A stretch of 64,000 bases of DNA from Centropus unirufus (taxonomy: Eukaryota; Chordata; Aves; Cuculiformes; Centropidae), in assembly GCA_013397695.1 (NCBI GenBank), contig VYZI01000041.1, positions 2,478,839 through 2,542,838 of the forward strand, written 5' to 3'. This document shows, in pieces, positions 26,387 to 38,254 of the stretch. Under the pieces are notes generated by a model. That model had not been told where the DNA came from, searched no databases, and worked only from the letters and a program-made list of their open reading frames with translations. The position numbers were made by a program, and so were the translations under genes. Numbering within the stretch: the first letter of the stretch is position 1; every line of letters starts with the position of its first letter.

Positions 26387-28255
26387 GTAAGTGTTCCCTG
26401 TTAAATATGGGCAAGACTACCAAGAATAGTATGAGATCAGACAAGCTAACATTGATAAAGTCACTAAAGGATCGAGTATTACACACTTAAGCATAGTAAC
26501 TAAACATATCGAAAGGTTAAAAATGAGGAAATTAAACCTTATATAACACTACAGTTTCTTCCTTGAAATGTCTTGTACAGTTTGGGTGTATTTGCTCTGC
26601 TTAAATAGTCCGAAAAGGGAAAATACCTTTGAAATTTTTATTTTCTAATTTTTTTTTCTTAGCTTTTTTAATTTACAAAATATATTTTGAACAGCATTAG
26701 TGATTTTAATTCGCAAACCTAAATGAACCTTTTTCCGGACAAATAAACTATAACCAAACCTAAAATAGCCCTTTATGTCTGAGAGGATTTTCTCCTGTTA
26801 ATTGAAAATGAACTGGAACTAAGCTAAATTACTTGAATGCTTAATCTTTTTTTTGCTACACTAAGGTTACTAGTGGATGCAAGCATAGACATATTTCTAA
26901 ATAGAAAAAAAAAACAAGCTATTTAGATGTTCAGCTTTGGTAAATGCTAAGAAGGGCAGTGACCTGTAATACCAGTAAGAGAATAAGCATTTCAAACTCC
27001 CAGGCATTCTTGTTAAAATGCAACATCTCAAAGCTTGGATTTGTTTGTAGCTGAGGGAAATGTTAAAGAAACTTCTTGTAAGAAAGCTGATTGCCTCCAT
27101 CATTAATGTAGAGAGAATTTAATCTTCAGAAAATTGAACTGGTTTGCAAACAGAAAAATAAAGAGGTTATTTTAAGGCTCAAGCAGCAGGATGGACTGGA
27201 TCCCCTGTCTTGAGGGAAAATTACAGTAGTTACAGCTCCCCATGGTATGAAACCCTTGCTAATCCTCCAGGCATATCCTTTCTATATCATCTTGCAGCAC
27301 TGTGAGGCCAGTCTTTTAGATAATGTATGTGGGAGCAATTCACATAGGAGAGTGGAAGAAAATTGCCCTACATCCCTAAGGAAATTCTCAGCACAGAGAA
27401 GGCAGGAGAGAGGTTCTTTCAGAGGCAAAAATGTGTATCTGCCCAATATACTGGGGTTAAATCCTACTCTCAGGAGGAGAGCTGTTGGTATTGCTGTCCA
27501 GCCAAAGCTGGTTTGCTGGCTGGGGAGGAGCACAGTTCTCCAGTGCACTCCTATAAGGAAGGACACGTTGAGAAAAGCCATTACTGCACTTACATAGATA
27601 AGATGCAGAGGCTAAAATTTAAAATTTTCCCTTAAAAAAAATCACACATCTCCTAGGTTCCTTTTTTTCACTGCCAAGCAAATCCCTCTGTCTTGCAGTA
27701 CTTCATAGCCCCTGTTAACTTTATCTTTTCCTTCCTTTAGATACAGTGGCTGTTTCACTTCTCTCCCACAATTAAAATTACCTAGACATATGCAGTACAA
27801 ATGTGCTTTTTGCTCAGTCCCTCAAAGAACAGATATCAAGAGCTTGATCTCCAGCCCACCGGCATCAATGGGCGTCTCTCCACTCATCTCGATGGGGTCT
27901 GTGTCTGGCCGAGGAGGGATACAGATGTGAGAAAGCAATTTGGCCCTCACATTTTCCTTTCATCAAGCACTTTACACAGCCAAACTGGTTTTGATGTAAC
28001 TTCTGCCTCTGAGGTGGAGATTTTTGTCTGTGTGAAGTGAATTTCCCTTAATAACCACAGAAAGCTGCAAGCAATTCCTGTTCTCGTCTGAGAAGTGCAG
28101 TGAAAAACTTGAATTATATTGGACATGCCTAAGATAATGAATAATTTTATTATTTTTTTTCTTCATTTGGCAGCTAGACTGAAGGGAGAGCATTAAAACC
28201 AGTTTGGAGCAGAGCAAGTGGAAATGAAGGCAAATTAAATGTTAGCATGGTGGTT

Positions 28256-28321
28256 CAGCTCCAAGTAGCACCCCTGTGCCCTGGCACACAGCTCCAAGCA
28301 GCGTCCTTGTGTCCTGGCACA
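28256..28321. repeat. 33-bp tandem duplication, two copies
   Basis: Two adjacent 33-bp units each begin CAGCTCCAAG and end CCTGGCACA (28256-28288 and 28289-28321). They differ at five positions, all transitions (C/T or A/G). The pattern is that of an old two-copy minisatellite aged by transition mutation. The sequence is G+C-richer than its surroundings. Confidence 0.92.
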
Positions 28322-28726
28322 CAACAATGAGGCCAGAGTAGTGTCAGAAGAGTGGAGTATGAAGGATGATCTTCAGGTGGCAGCTAAAACATCAGCATCA
28401 ATATGGATGCAAAGGCAGCAGCAGCATGAGGAAATGAGCAGCACTTTGGTGGTCTCAACGGGAGGAAAGACAGGAGCCAGCTTTCCCCCCACATCTAAGA
28501 TGGGATGTATGGAAATGGCTGCAGTCGCTAAGACTCTCATCCCCAGCTTTTGTGTGGGTGTCAATTAAAAAGGGATCATTGGGGCAGAAAGAGAAGTCCA
28601 AAGGATGAGGGAAGGGCAAAGTTATGTTCTTTTCAAGTACTGTAAAGTTTTTTAAAAAGTTAATTTCTTGTTAAATATTGAACTGTCCTTCATAATAATG
28701 GATTGCTACTTTTTCATTTGGGATAG

Positions 28727-28801
28727 GTGCCAAAAAACTGATACCTGGGCCATGTCTCTTGAGCTATCATCTTTCTTAGAAGAAAATATACTGAGTGACA
28801 G
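28727..28801 (+). other. candidate exon, phase 1-2, 75 nt, with internal ATG (unproven)
   Basis: A middling acceptor (CTACTTTTTCATTTGGGATAG, to 28726) precedes 75 nt open from the second base for 24 codons plus AG, ending at a strong donor ACAG|GTAAGA (GT at 28802). An ATG at 28754-28756 in GGGCCATGT context would start MSLELSSFLEENILSD, so this could equally be a first coding exon. The length is a multiple of three, so skipping it would not break the frame. Its phases fit 26315-26386 before and 39365-39437 after. No family is recognised, and the acceptor is the weak point. Confidence 0.18.
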
Positions 28802-29991
28802 GTAAGACCAAAAATAATGATTTGCATCTTATCCTTCCTTTAACCTGACATGAGCATGGCAAAGGCTGGAAACTCTGATGAAAGGCTCACACTAAGTCAA
28901 CTTATTGCCTTCTCCCAGTAGCACCTCAAATGTCTTAATATGTAGAGTGTTATTTAGAGGTCAAGTGTATTTTGACAAGGCCTCATTCCTAGGACACTTG
29001 GGATCATGGTCAGCCTCTAACAGCTCAGTGAATTGTCAGAGAAGTGTGTGGGTAAGATTTCTGAGTGACAGCCAGAGAGCCATCTGCTCCTGAGTCTGAG
29101 ATTCAGCGTGAGTGGAATGGAAAATGGAGGCAATGCCCACTCTCCCCACACACCAGCATGGCCAAAATCTTGGGAGAACATCTCTCCAGAAATAATAATT
29201 GAGATTTTTCCTTTCCACACACTTTAATTTCCCTTAGTATATTTTCTTTTCTAGAGTTGTAAAGGCCTGTTCCCTGCAAGTATATAATCATTGTTGGAGT
29301 AGGCCAGGATTTCTGGGGCCTCAGATGCGGTTACGGGATTGACTACTTCCATTCCTGACCCTAAGTGGTTATAACCATTTACAGCCACTTTAGGGATATC
29401 AAGTATTTTTTTTAATAAACGTAAGTGCTTAAAAGTATGGATGATTTACGATCATGTGAAGCAGGTCTAAAACTTGTGATATTAAACAAGTCCTGGCCGA
29501 GGGAGTTTTCATGCTAAAAACAGAAATGGAAGTTAACTTTGAGCTATTTGTGGTCTTCAGATTTTTGTCAGGGAAGCAACATATACCAGGGAAGGCAAAA
29601 CTTGAGTTCTTTCCCGAAATTATGTACATGCAATCTCCAGGGAAAAGCTGAGGGTGCGAATAGGTGGTTCTGAAACAAATATTAGAAAGTGTCTTCTAAG
29701 TGTTGATCTTTTAAAGTCAGGGTGTGCAGATTTACAGGCTTTGTGCTGAAATAAGATCAGGTACAGCTTGTATTTCTAATTTATGGCTGGTCAAAGTGAC
29801 TGTAAGTCATGATATGAGCTTCTACCATAGAGATTCTTTTTTAAATCATCATTTATCAATGTTAACAATTTTATAGAAATTATAGAGAGATCTCACATTG
29901 CCACTTAATAGAAATCACTCTACCATGATGTGAAGCTGTATTATACATATTGTGTGCATAAAGCATATTTTAACTATAGGCTTATCCTGGA

Positions 29992-30662
29992 GTCATAGAA
30001 TTATTTGGGTTGGAAGGGACCCTAATGATCATCCTGTTCCAATCCCCATGTCGGAGGCAGGGATACTTCCCACCAGACCTGGCTGCTCAAGCCCCATCCA
30101 ACCTGGCCTGAAATGCTTCCAGGGAGGGGGCATCCACAACATCCCTGGACAACCTGTGCCAGTGCCAAACCACCTCATAATGAAGAATTTCTTCCTAATG
30201 CCTAATGTAAATCTTCCCCCTTCCAATTTAAAGCCATGCCACTCATCCTATTGCTACATCCACTTGTAAAAAGTCCCTCCCCAGCTTTCCTGTGGCCCCT
30301 TTCAATACTGGAAAGCCACTATAAATTCTCCCCAGAGCCTTTCTCCAGGCCAAACAACCCAACTCTCCCAACCTGTCCTCATAGCAGAGGTGCTCCAGCC
30401 CTCTGATCATCTTAATGCCCTCCTCTGGACCTGTTCTAGCAGTGCCCTATCCTTCTTATGTTGGGCATTCCAGAGCTGGAGATAGTACTCCAAATGGAGT
30501 ACTTCAGCTCATCTTAAGTGTCACTTCTCATCAATCAGCACCCTGAAGCCCTTTTCCGCAGGGCTGCTCTCAATCATGTCATCTCCCAGCATGTATTGGA
30601 ACTGTGGATTGCCCTGACCTAGGTGTACGTGGCCTTGCTGAAACTGATGATGTTCACACTAT
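29992..30662 (-). mobile_element. CR1 LINE, 5'-truncated, about 670 bp
   Basis: Read on the - strand the element ends at 29992, next to CATAGAATTATTTGGGTTGG, the complement of the avian CR1 3' end. Going inward it shows AGGGACCCTAATGATCATC, CATCCACAACATCCCTGGA, GCCTTTCTCCAGGCCAAACA, GTCCTCATAGCAGAGGTGCTCCAGCC and CTTGCTGAAACTGATGATG, all in the usual CR1 order. It is cut at the 5' side near 30662. No intact reverse transcriptase domain is present; small frames inside it, such as 30029-30226 (-), are remnants. There is no clear terminal A/T-type repeat at 29992, and the substitutions suggest an old insertion. Confidence 0.97.
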
Positions 30663-31269
30663 GAATTGTTCATTCTTATTCGATAAAATAATATTTTGAT
30701 TGCCTTAGAAAGAAACTGAATTCAGGAAAAATTTTGATTTATTCTCATTCTTACAAGTCTTGGTCTTCTTTTTTCAGAATCATCTTAGTGTAATTGTCCA
30801 CAGAATAACAATTTCCATACATTATTTAGAAAGTGATATAACAACCACTCATAGGAGATGTAACATGATAAACAATATGTCTTAGATGTACAGACAGGGT
30901 AACAATTACAAGTTAACTATGTTTTTATAATAAGTAAAAATATTTTGACAACAGAAGCATGTGCATTTAACTCCTTCAGATTATTGCCTTGGTGAAGTTA
31001 AGAGCTAATTTATACCATTCAGGCTTATACTGATTCTATCCAAGTCCAGAAAATTTATTTTCAATAGCCTAGCATCTAAAAGGGGCGGGGGTAGAAAAAA
31101 TGCAGTCAATTTAGACAGGAATTAATAAATGGCATTTAATATTTTTTTTCACAGATTGGCTTTCAAAAATTACTTTCCTATAGGTCCACTGTAACTTGCA
31201 TGTTCTGTCATCAAAAAACGCTTGGAAACTGTTTGCCTAAATATGTAATCCTGCTGATTTGTGTATTGA

Positions 31270-31283
31270 GCAATAGAGGGTGC
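31270..31283 (+). promoter_or_regulatory. CTCF-like site (candidate)
   Basis: GCAATAGAGGGTGC differs from the familiar core CCACTAGAGGGCGC at three positions and keeps the central TAGAGGG. CTCF sites act as insulators and loop anchors. A single motif match in 64 kb is weak evidence without binding data or conservation. Confidence 0.2.
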
Positions 31284-32429
31284 AGACCAGCATAGAGACT
31301 GTGAAATAGGGTACACCTTTGGGGGAAGGGAGCAATAGGCTTTTCTATGCTCTAGAATTTTGCCCCGGGTTCCTGTGAAATTCTGAATGTGTCCACATGG
31401 TTTACCAAGTACACCAGAAGCTAATAAAACAATATTATGTCCTCTCTTACATTTTCAGTCACAATTGTTGGAGCTTCTGGGCCAAGTTGCTGTTGGCAGA
31501 GCACCATTTTTAACCATTTGAGTCAAAAGCACTTCAAATTTTAAATCCCATCTTTTATTCTGGAAGTCAGTGTGATGTTAAATCCAGTGTTTGTAAACTT
31601 TTTTCTTCTGTAGTAACTAAACCATTTTAGCTTGTAGACCCAATTCATAATTACAACAGCTTCCATTGGTGATAGGCTGAAGTTAATGAACCTTCAGTCT
31701 GGCATATAGGTTGTCACTAAATAAAATATCTGCTTGGCAAATCATCAGAATTTGTGGATGATGGCAAGTAGATGATTAAGCACTAACTGGGAATACTAGT
31801 TACAGTAGATACGTTTCATTCTGATAAACTGGAAAAAAAACCAAACATGTAAAAGAAATGACTCTGTGTATTCAATGCTGAGAGGAGGGTTTTGAAAGGA
31901 AAGGCTATTCATACTCTGCTAGGCTGGCAAATCTAAGATTTATTAGAATATAATATACCTCAAGCATTCCTGTGAAAGATGATGAAATGCTGTCTGACAC
32001 GTGAGATGGTATCCCATTGAAGAAGCTCAGAAAAAAGAAGCTAGAAAGCAGCAGGCTTCCCTACCCTAACATTCTGAAATGATGAGGATTCTGTTTTAAA
32101 GTTTATCAAGAATTCTCCTTCCTTCATAATAGCACTGCATATCCTCATGCTGCTTGTATTTAATTTCTTTGGAGTTATGAGATAATTACTCATCACAACT
32201 ATAATAAATATGTTCTTCACTTTCTGGGGTGCATGAAGTTGACTGGGACCAGCTGGCATCAGCTGTTTGTGGACTTTGGATTGCTGTAGACCAACCTTAC
32301 TTCATAAGCAGTTACTGTCCTGCTAGCTGCAGAAAAATTGTTGCTGTCATTTTTCACACTCTGTAAGGATCAAACACATTTTAATGTAAATAAGAAGACA
32401 CAGTGAAAGGTTCTGGAAATTATCCTGCT

Positions 32430-32463
32430 GGGGGGCGGGGAAGGAGAGGTGGGGCGGAGGGCG
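32430..32463 (+). promoter_or_regulatory. GC-box pair in a G-rich, quadruplex-capable patch
   Basis: GGGGGCGGGG (32431-32440) and GGGGCGGAGG (32451-32460) are Sp/KLF-type GC boxes 10 bp apart. A further GGGCG follows at 32459-32463. Four G runs of 6, 4, 4 and 3 could fold as a G-quadruplex with one long loop. It stands out sharply from the A+T-rich surroundings. Another GC box, GGGGCGGGGG, lies at 31082-31091. There is no CpG island or TATA box that would make a promoter convincing. Confidence 0.35.
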
Positions 32464-34598
32464 AAAATTACTTATCATACTCCTGTCACTGTTACTTGAG
32501 TGCTAATTTACCATTTTTCACGCATGCATCTCTCACCTGTTTCTCATTTTTTACATTCTTCTTCCTTTCTCTTTCTATTTAATCTTATTTTTAAAGGCAG
32601 CCTGCATAGGATGTTCATCTACACCACAAGTTAGTTCAGAGAAAATATGGGGAAGCAACAGTTTCCTTGGGCCTGTTCTAATTCCTCTTTCCACATTCAG
32701 TTTTGTTTAGACTCTGTTTGCTTCAGAGTTCTCCAAAACTCTTCTCAACACTTATGGTTCCCATTTACTACTCCATTTAAATAGTGCAAATAAAGACAAG
32801 AGCACTAAGGAGGCCCTTCTGAAATTTTGGATTGATGCTCATTACTAAGACCAGAGCAAACTTATGATTTAACATTATAACTCTGGAAAAAAAAACAAGG
32901 ATATATATCAGAAGGACCAAATACCAACACTACTTTACCTTGCAGAGCAGATCATGCTCTGAATCTGCTGAAATACAGCAGTGTAATATCAGGAAGCAAA
33001 GTGACAGGCATGGTGTTCCAGCCTTTTGCCTTTGACCTGCATGGGGGTCTGCTGAGAGGGTGTAGATCAATCATTCTTGTTGTAAATAGCAGTGCTGGTG
33101 GACTGCTGCTCTTCCAGACCTTGGCCAGATCAAAAAAGGCAAATTGTAGATCTCATTGGAGGGATATTCTGTTCTAATTCTGAAAAAAATGTGTTCCTTT
33201 ATCCAAACCTTTGATCCAAAGGGAAGCAAAGGGAAGTCCTTTTGGCATGTTCCCAAATAAGCAGTGGTTGAATACCATGGGCGGTTCACCATAATGCGCT
33301 AAGGTTTGGATACTGCATGGAGATTGTAGGCAGACCAGGCAATTTCATCTTCTCATGCACATTATGTGGGCAAAAGGGACTCCAAGAGGAAAACAGAAGT
33401 ATTTAAATGTAGTTCTTTTGCCCACCAGAGCTGGATTGTTTAGGTAAAACTGTGAGGTGAGGGAGGGGAAGAGGCAACAGTACACGAAATCATGCGGTAT
33501 GACAGGTGTCCTGATGGGTCAGGAAATCTCCCCCTAGCAATGGGTCAACCCTGAAGAGAAAAGTTGCTGGTCAGTGTGAGATAATTGTACCATCAATGAA
33601 TTCCTGAGGTGTGGTGGATGTTATCTGAAGCTGGTGGCATTCACCAACCTATCTATGGACTTACTGCACTGATGCCTCTGCCGTCCAGCAGTTGTTGAAC
33701 AAAGGAGCAAGTGCAGGTGTGGGTGCTGGCTCCTTGCTGCCCTGAACTACACCTGCAAGCCAACCACAGCCCCTGACTGGCAGAAACTCTCTAGGGACAC
33801 AGAAAGCACTGATCTTTTTTTAAGTGCCTAATGGCTGTAGCTGATAAAAAATGCTGTTAGGGTGACACAGAAGACAGCAGTGAGGACAAGGATGGTGGTT
33901 ATGGATGGTTCTTACAAATAAAATGACAGATGTGTCTCACTTGTAATCATTATTCCACAAACTGCTGGGTCCAGTCTGCAAACTGACCTTCTCCATGCTC
34001 CCAAGCCCCTCTGAGGCTCACAGCACAATTAAATATAAATGAAGAGCTCTCAAATTAATTTCAGGAAAGCAGTAAGGGTTCAATATTAGTAGAGTGAAAC
34101 TGGTAATTGAACCTTTAAAGGCACGTGACTAATCATGCTCAGAGGTTGGGGTGGTTTTTTCCTACTGATATATATAAATTGCTAAGCCTTCACTTTCACA
34201 GTTTATGATGTCAGATAGATCCCTTGGGAAAGCATTTTCCTTCTGTATGATGTTTAAACATCTATAATTCGGTGCTGAATGCAATTTACCAACAATTGTC
34301 GTGCTTTAAAGTGTACAGTAAACTCCCTTATTTCTCTATCAAGCAACTTGACATTTAAAGTAATTTGTTAACTGCAGTAAAAATATATAAACAATGTAAT
34401 TTCCTTGTAAACAGTTGCCATGTAAGACGCAGTATAATTGGTAGCCTCTGCAGCAAATATGAGCAATGCTGTTTTAGAGGGACTCATTGTGAAGGTGGGT
34501 GTTCAAAATCAAAAGAATTTAACTGGGTTGCACCTGCACTGAGTCTGCTCAGCAGGGAAAGTAAAGCAGACTACAGAGATGTTGCTCTGCTGGAAGTG

Positions 34599-34629
34599 TT
34601 TTTTTTTAAGGGGGGGGGGGGGGGGGGGG
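34599..34629 (+). repeat. T9-AA-G20 homopolymer pair
   Basis: Nine T (34599-34607), AA, then twenty G in a row (34610-34629). A 20-base G run is rare in vertebrate DNA, mutates quickly and can form quadruplexes or block polymerases. Its exact length is also the kind of number sequencing gets wrong, so the run may be longer or shorter in the real genome. Confidence 0.93.
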
Positions 34630-36678
34630 AAGACACGACAACACAATTTGCCACAAGGCTTGTTTGTCTTTTTGTCTTCTGTTGCCCTGCAGTGGGGCTG
34701 AGTTGCTGCATGTGGCAGAAGCTGATGAATGTGTTGGATATATGTCCCCTGTGGGGAGTAGCAGCAGCAGGCACTACATTGCCAGGCTTGTACTGTACAG
34801 CTATTTGGGGCTTGGAACCCCACTTCACTGGGGAGAAAGGGTGCAAATTGGCCATTTCTGAGTATTAAAATGACTCACTGTGCACTGACAGTCAGTGCCA
34901 GAGCTCATGTCAGCTTCATGGCAATGGAGCACCCGAGAGCCTTCAAGTGCAGCACAGCTTGGACACTTCTTTCCAGGATATCAGCTGTCTTTTTGCAGCA
35001 TGGATGACCCATAGTTACGTTCTCAGCAGTCCAGTCTGCTTTTTGTGTGCATTTGAGGTGCTGGAAAGGAAAGAAACCCTTTGTTTCTGGAGACCAAATG
35101 TATAAGGATATAATCCTACACATCTTATTGAAACTGTTTGTAGAAGCAAAGTGACAGAGGTGCACTGCAGCATACAGCAATTCCCAAACACCTTGGTTGA
35201 TAAAAAGAAAATATACAGTCACTAAAAGCAATGTATTCAAAGAATTTCTTAAAAGATTCTTGGTGATACAATTCTTCCTTAGCAACAGTTCAGAGGATAC
35301 AGCAGAATTTTTAAAAAAGGCTGGATGCTTCTCGCTAGTCAATTGTAAGCTGTACCAACACAGCACATATTCATTAACTCACTGCAATCATTATTACTCT
35401 GTAAGCTGTGGTGCCTAAGTAAGCTTCTGAGAGAGGAGAAAGAGGATTTATTTCTAGAGGCACATTATTCTGAGTGCATCCCTCATCTGGCCACTGAAAA
35501 GATTCATTTTCCTCTCCTATTCACTTTGCTTCCTTGCAGGATTTTTTTTTTTAACCATCTCTTTTTGCAGGGTCCAGGCTCTTCCACGCAATAACTAGGC
35601 TGCCACAAGCCTCCTTAATTCACATACCATCTCCTATTATTATAGCAGCCGCCCTTTGTGGGTGCTATTGTCCTCTTCTGTTTCTCTGGAATCAAAATCA
35701 AATGCTCAGTTTCTCCCAACGCATAATGGTGCAAAGACGCTTTTCACAGAAAAGATCCCTATCTGTGGTTCCACTAGTTATCTGCTTCAGTTCTGCAGTC
35801 TTTAATCTGAGTTTATATTACGAATCTTGCTTCCATTCAAATTGTGCTTACAGTATATTCAGAGGTACATGAAACATTTGCGAGCAACTTATCTTTATTT
35901 AAAAATAAAATAAAGTTTTATTTCCTTCTCTAACAGAGACTTTTAGGGGAATAAGGTTTATGTACTCCTTGTGCATAGTAACAGTGTTGCTAGGGGAACA
36001 GTATTTCTGCAGAATCTACTTCAGCTGAGGATTTATCTTAACATTTGTCGACTTGCTCAGTGAGAACAAAGCAGAGGATTAAAAAAAAGGCAAAAACCAA
36101 AAAACCCCACAGAAGACCCCACACCACTTACATAACCTTAAACTTTCTACAGCTTGCAGGGTTATGGTAACAAGGACTTTTTCTCCTCTCAGTTAGGCAT
36201 GGTGCACACCTGTTTTGTATTGAAGTAAATGAGATCAGATTATGGTTTTCTCTTCAAAATTCATGCAAATGATGTTTTTTGTCTTCGTGATCAAACTTAA
36301 TTAGCAAGTGGAACATATGCATTATGCACACAGACCCATAATAAAATAGATGTTTGTTTACTCAAAAAGGATAAAAGTGGAAGGAGTTTGGGTTCATTTT
36401 ATTTCTGTGAAATCTGAAATTTTGTAGAAATCAGAGAGCATTCCTCACGACTAGACAAGATACACTGTGTGAGAACCTCTAACCAAACACCACCCCACAT
36501 TCTCAAGTATGTGTTCACCTTCAAATGAACAATGGTCAATCTGCGCATAAGAATGCATTCAGCAGTGTCAGAGAGAAAGAAATTATTGCACTCTGCATAA
36601 TTTTATTAACAAAGTAAATAGAATTTAAACTTCTCTTTTAACTCCCTCAGAAAGTTCATGTTTTCTCTTGGAGACCAT

Positions 36679-37148
36679 GAATCATAGAACCAGGGAATCG
36701 TAGAATGGTTTGGGTTGGAAAGGACGTTTACAGGTCATCTCGTCCAGGCCCCTGCTATTCCACAAAAACATCCTTGACTCAGGTTGCTCAGAGGCCCTGG
36801 GGCACCTTTCACCTCTCTGCGCAACCTGTTCCACTACTTCCTCAGCCTCATAGTAAAAAAATTCTTCCTAAATGTACCCTCTTTTAGTTTAAAACAATTA
36901 CCCCTTGCCTTCTCTTCTCCAGGTTGAACAACCTCAGCTCTCTCTTCCTTTCCTCCTAGGAGGGGTGTTCCACTTCTCTGAATGCTCTACAACAGGTCTG
37001 CATTTCTCCTTTGCGGAGGACTCCATAGCTGGATGCAGTAATCCTCGTGAGGTCTCACCAAAGTGGAGTAGAGAGGCAGAAGCAGGATACAGTTGGCTTT
37101 CTGGGCTGTGAGTTCACATTCTTGGTTCCTGTCCATCCTGTCCACAAC
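36679..37148 (-). mobile_element. CR1 LINE, 5'-truncated, with probable internal deletion
   Basis: The - strand element ends at 36679 beside GAATCATAGAACCAGGGAAT and CGTAGAATGGTTTGGGTTGG, the complement of the CR1 tail with a duplicated ATCATAGAA-like end. Inward it carries CAGGTTGCTCAGAGGCCCTG, CTCTTTTAGTTTAAAACAAT, TTCTCTTCTCCAGGTTGAAC and GTCTCACCAAAGTGGAGTAG in CR1 order. Near 36908-36911 the block that usually lies between the TACCCCTTG motif and CTTCTCTTCTCCAGG is missing, roughly 100-150 bp as I recall the family. The missing part is still present in the 29992-30662 copy. No coding domain remains. The 5' limit near 37148 is approximate. Confidence 0.95.
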
Positions 37149-37315
37149 TTAAGATGAGCACAGGAATCAGATACTGGCTGGGGCTTTTTATTTGCAGTAA
37201 AGAAAGGGAAAGATGTGAAATATGCATCTTTGCATTGGTTCTTTAAGGTCATGTTATGCTCCTAGAGCAGCAGCTTTACCTGTTTAAGCTGAAATTTGTC
37301 CATATTTTTTTACAG

Positions 37316-37360
37316 AATCCTAACTGTGTCTCAACAGAGATACTATCTCGTTCAATGAAG
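37316..37360 (+). other. candidate microexon, phase 0-0, 15 codons (unproven)
   Basis: A strong acceptor (TCCATATTTTTTTACAG, to 37315) precedes exactly 45 nt open in a single frame (NPNCVSTEILSRSMK), ending AAG|GTAATT (GT at 37361). The other two frames contain stops. It does not fit the phase of the 28727-28801 / 39365-39437 pair around it. It is therefore either a decoy, an alternative exon, or a sign that the other series is the decoy. Confidence 0.17.
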
Positions 37361-38232
37361 GTAATTTTCAAAACATAGTGACAACATAGGATTTATTCTT
37401 TTATTTAATTGGTTTAGCAAAAGATAAGATGCTGTTTCTCATAATCACATTGTTGTTTTGTTTTTCCATAAAATCCATTAGCTTCTATGCATGCTTTTAA
37501 ATATTTATAAGATTTAAATAATATTTTAAAGCATCCTCAGAGAAGACATTGACTCTTCTTTTAGTTAAATAGTTCTTATTTTTCTGGTAGGCGAATTTAA
37601 CTATTCAGCTAACTAATTCCCCAAATTAATCACAATATTTATATACTGAAATGTCTATTTTATGTAAGCAAAGATAAATACAAGAGACAAACATGTCTTA
37701 TTTGTGTGTAAACTGACTTTCTACTTGTACGATGGGGATATTATGTGGTAAATCTGGAGATAACTGTAAATTGAAGATGCTTTTAAATAAATACCTCAGG
37801 AAGTTCATGTCCTTCTACATATTTATAAGAATTTATTTGCCATTAAATATTTCTCATCCTCACAATCATCTGAAGTGTTCAGACTCTTTGCAAAATGGGT
37901 GCTGGAGAATAAGCAATATCACCTGCAGAAGGGGCCGTGAAGTTTGTTCTGAAAGAAGAATTAGCAACAATTTTAGAGAGGAGCAATAATACCACTCTTT
38001 GTAACATCTTTGCTCACAGCTCATGGTTAAAACATGCTGCAAACAGAGTCTACAAAAGCAAAAGGCAGAGCTACTCAGTATGTATTTCCGATAATTCAAA
38101 TAATGTGGAGACTACCTTATACCCCCTGGCTACTGCTCTGACTTCTTGGAACTATACGAGACACTTCACACAATATGTTTGTTCATCAGAGGTCACTTAC
38201 ATACCCAAAATCAGGATGAAGTTTGCATGTCT

Positions 38233-38254
38233 CTGTCTGTCTGTCTGTCTGTCT
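38233..38254 (+). repeat. (CTGT)5.5 microsatellite
   Basis: Five and a half perfect CTGT units, flanked by more C/T-rich sequence. It is a short tetranucleotide array, likely polymorphic. Confidence 0.93.

Larger units (their letters stand above)
17781..29991. other. single-copy noncoding DNA
   Basis: No gene or young transposon is recognised. The stretch holds two candidate exons (26315-26386, 28727-28801) and the 33-bp tandem duplication at 28256-28321. A frame open from 18931 to the TGA ending at 19329 follows an acceptor-like TAGGTTTTTCAG (to 18973), but frames of about 130 codons are expected by chance here. A consensus-like donor CAG|GTGAGT at 25080/25081 has no convincing upstream acceptor. 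Confidence 0.72.
30663..36678. other. single-copy noncoding DNA with local G-rich sites
   Basis: No gene is recognised. The stretch includes GC boxes at 31082-31091 and 32431-32460, a CTCF-like match at 31270-31283 and the T9/G20 homopolymer pair at 34599-34629. The frames at 34365-34868 (+), which runs through the G20 tract, and 34905-35366 (-) are long for the region. They begin at non-ATG codons and show no domain I know. Confidence 0.72.

Noticed and set aside
30029..30269. Overlapping frames on both strands at 29952-30269
   Set aside because: They lie inside the CR1 3' region and are remnants of the retrotransposon, not host genes.
34365..34868. 167-codon + strand frame, the longest in the window
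   Set aside because: It is kept open by the G20 tract (read as repeated glycine), starts at TTG, and has no domain I recognise.
34905..35366. 153-codon - strand frame
   Set aside because: It starts at GTG, has mixed composition without a domain, and shows no splice or promoter support. Chance length.
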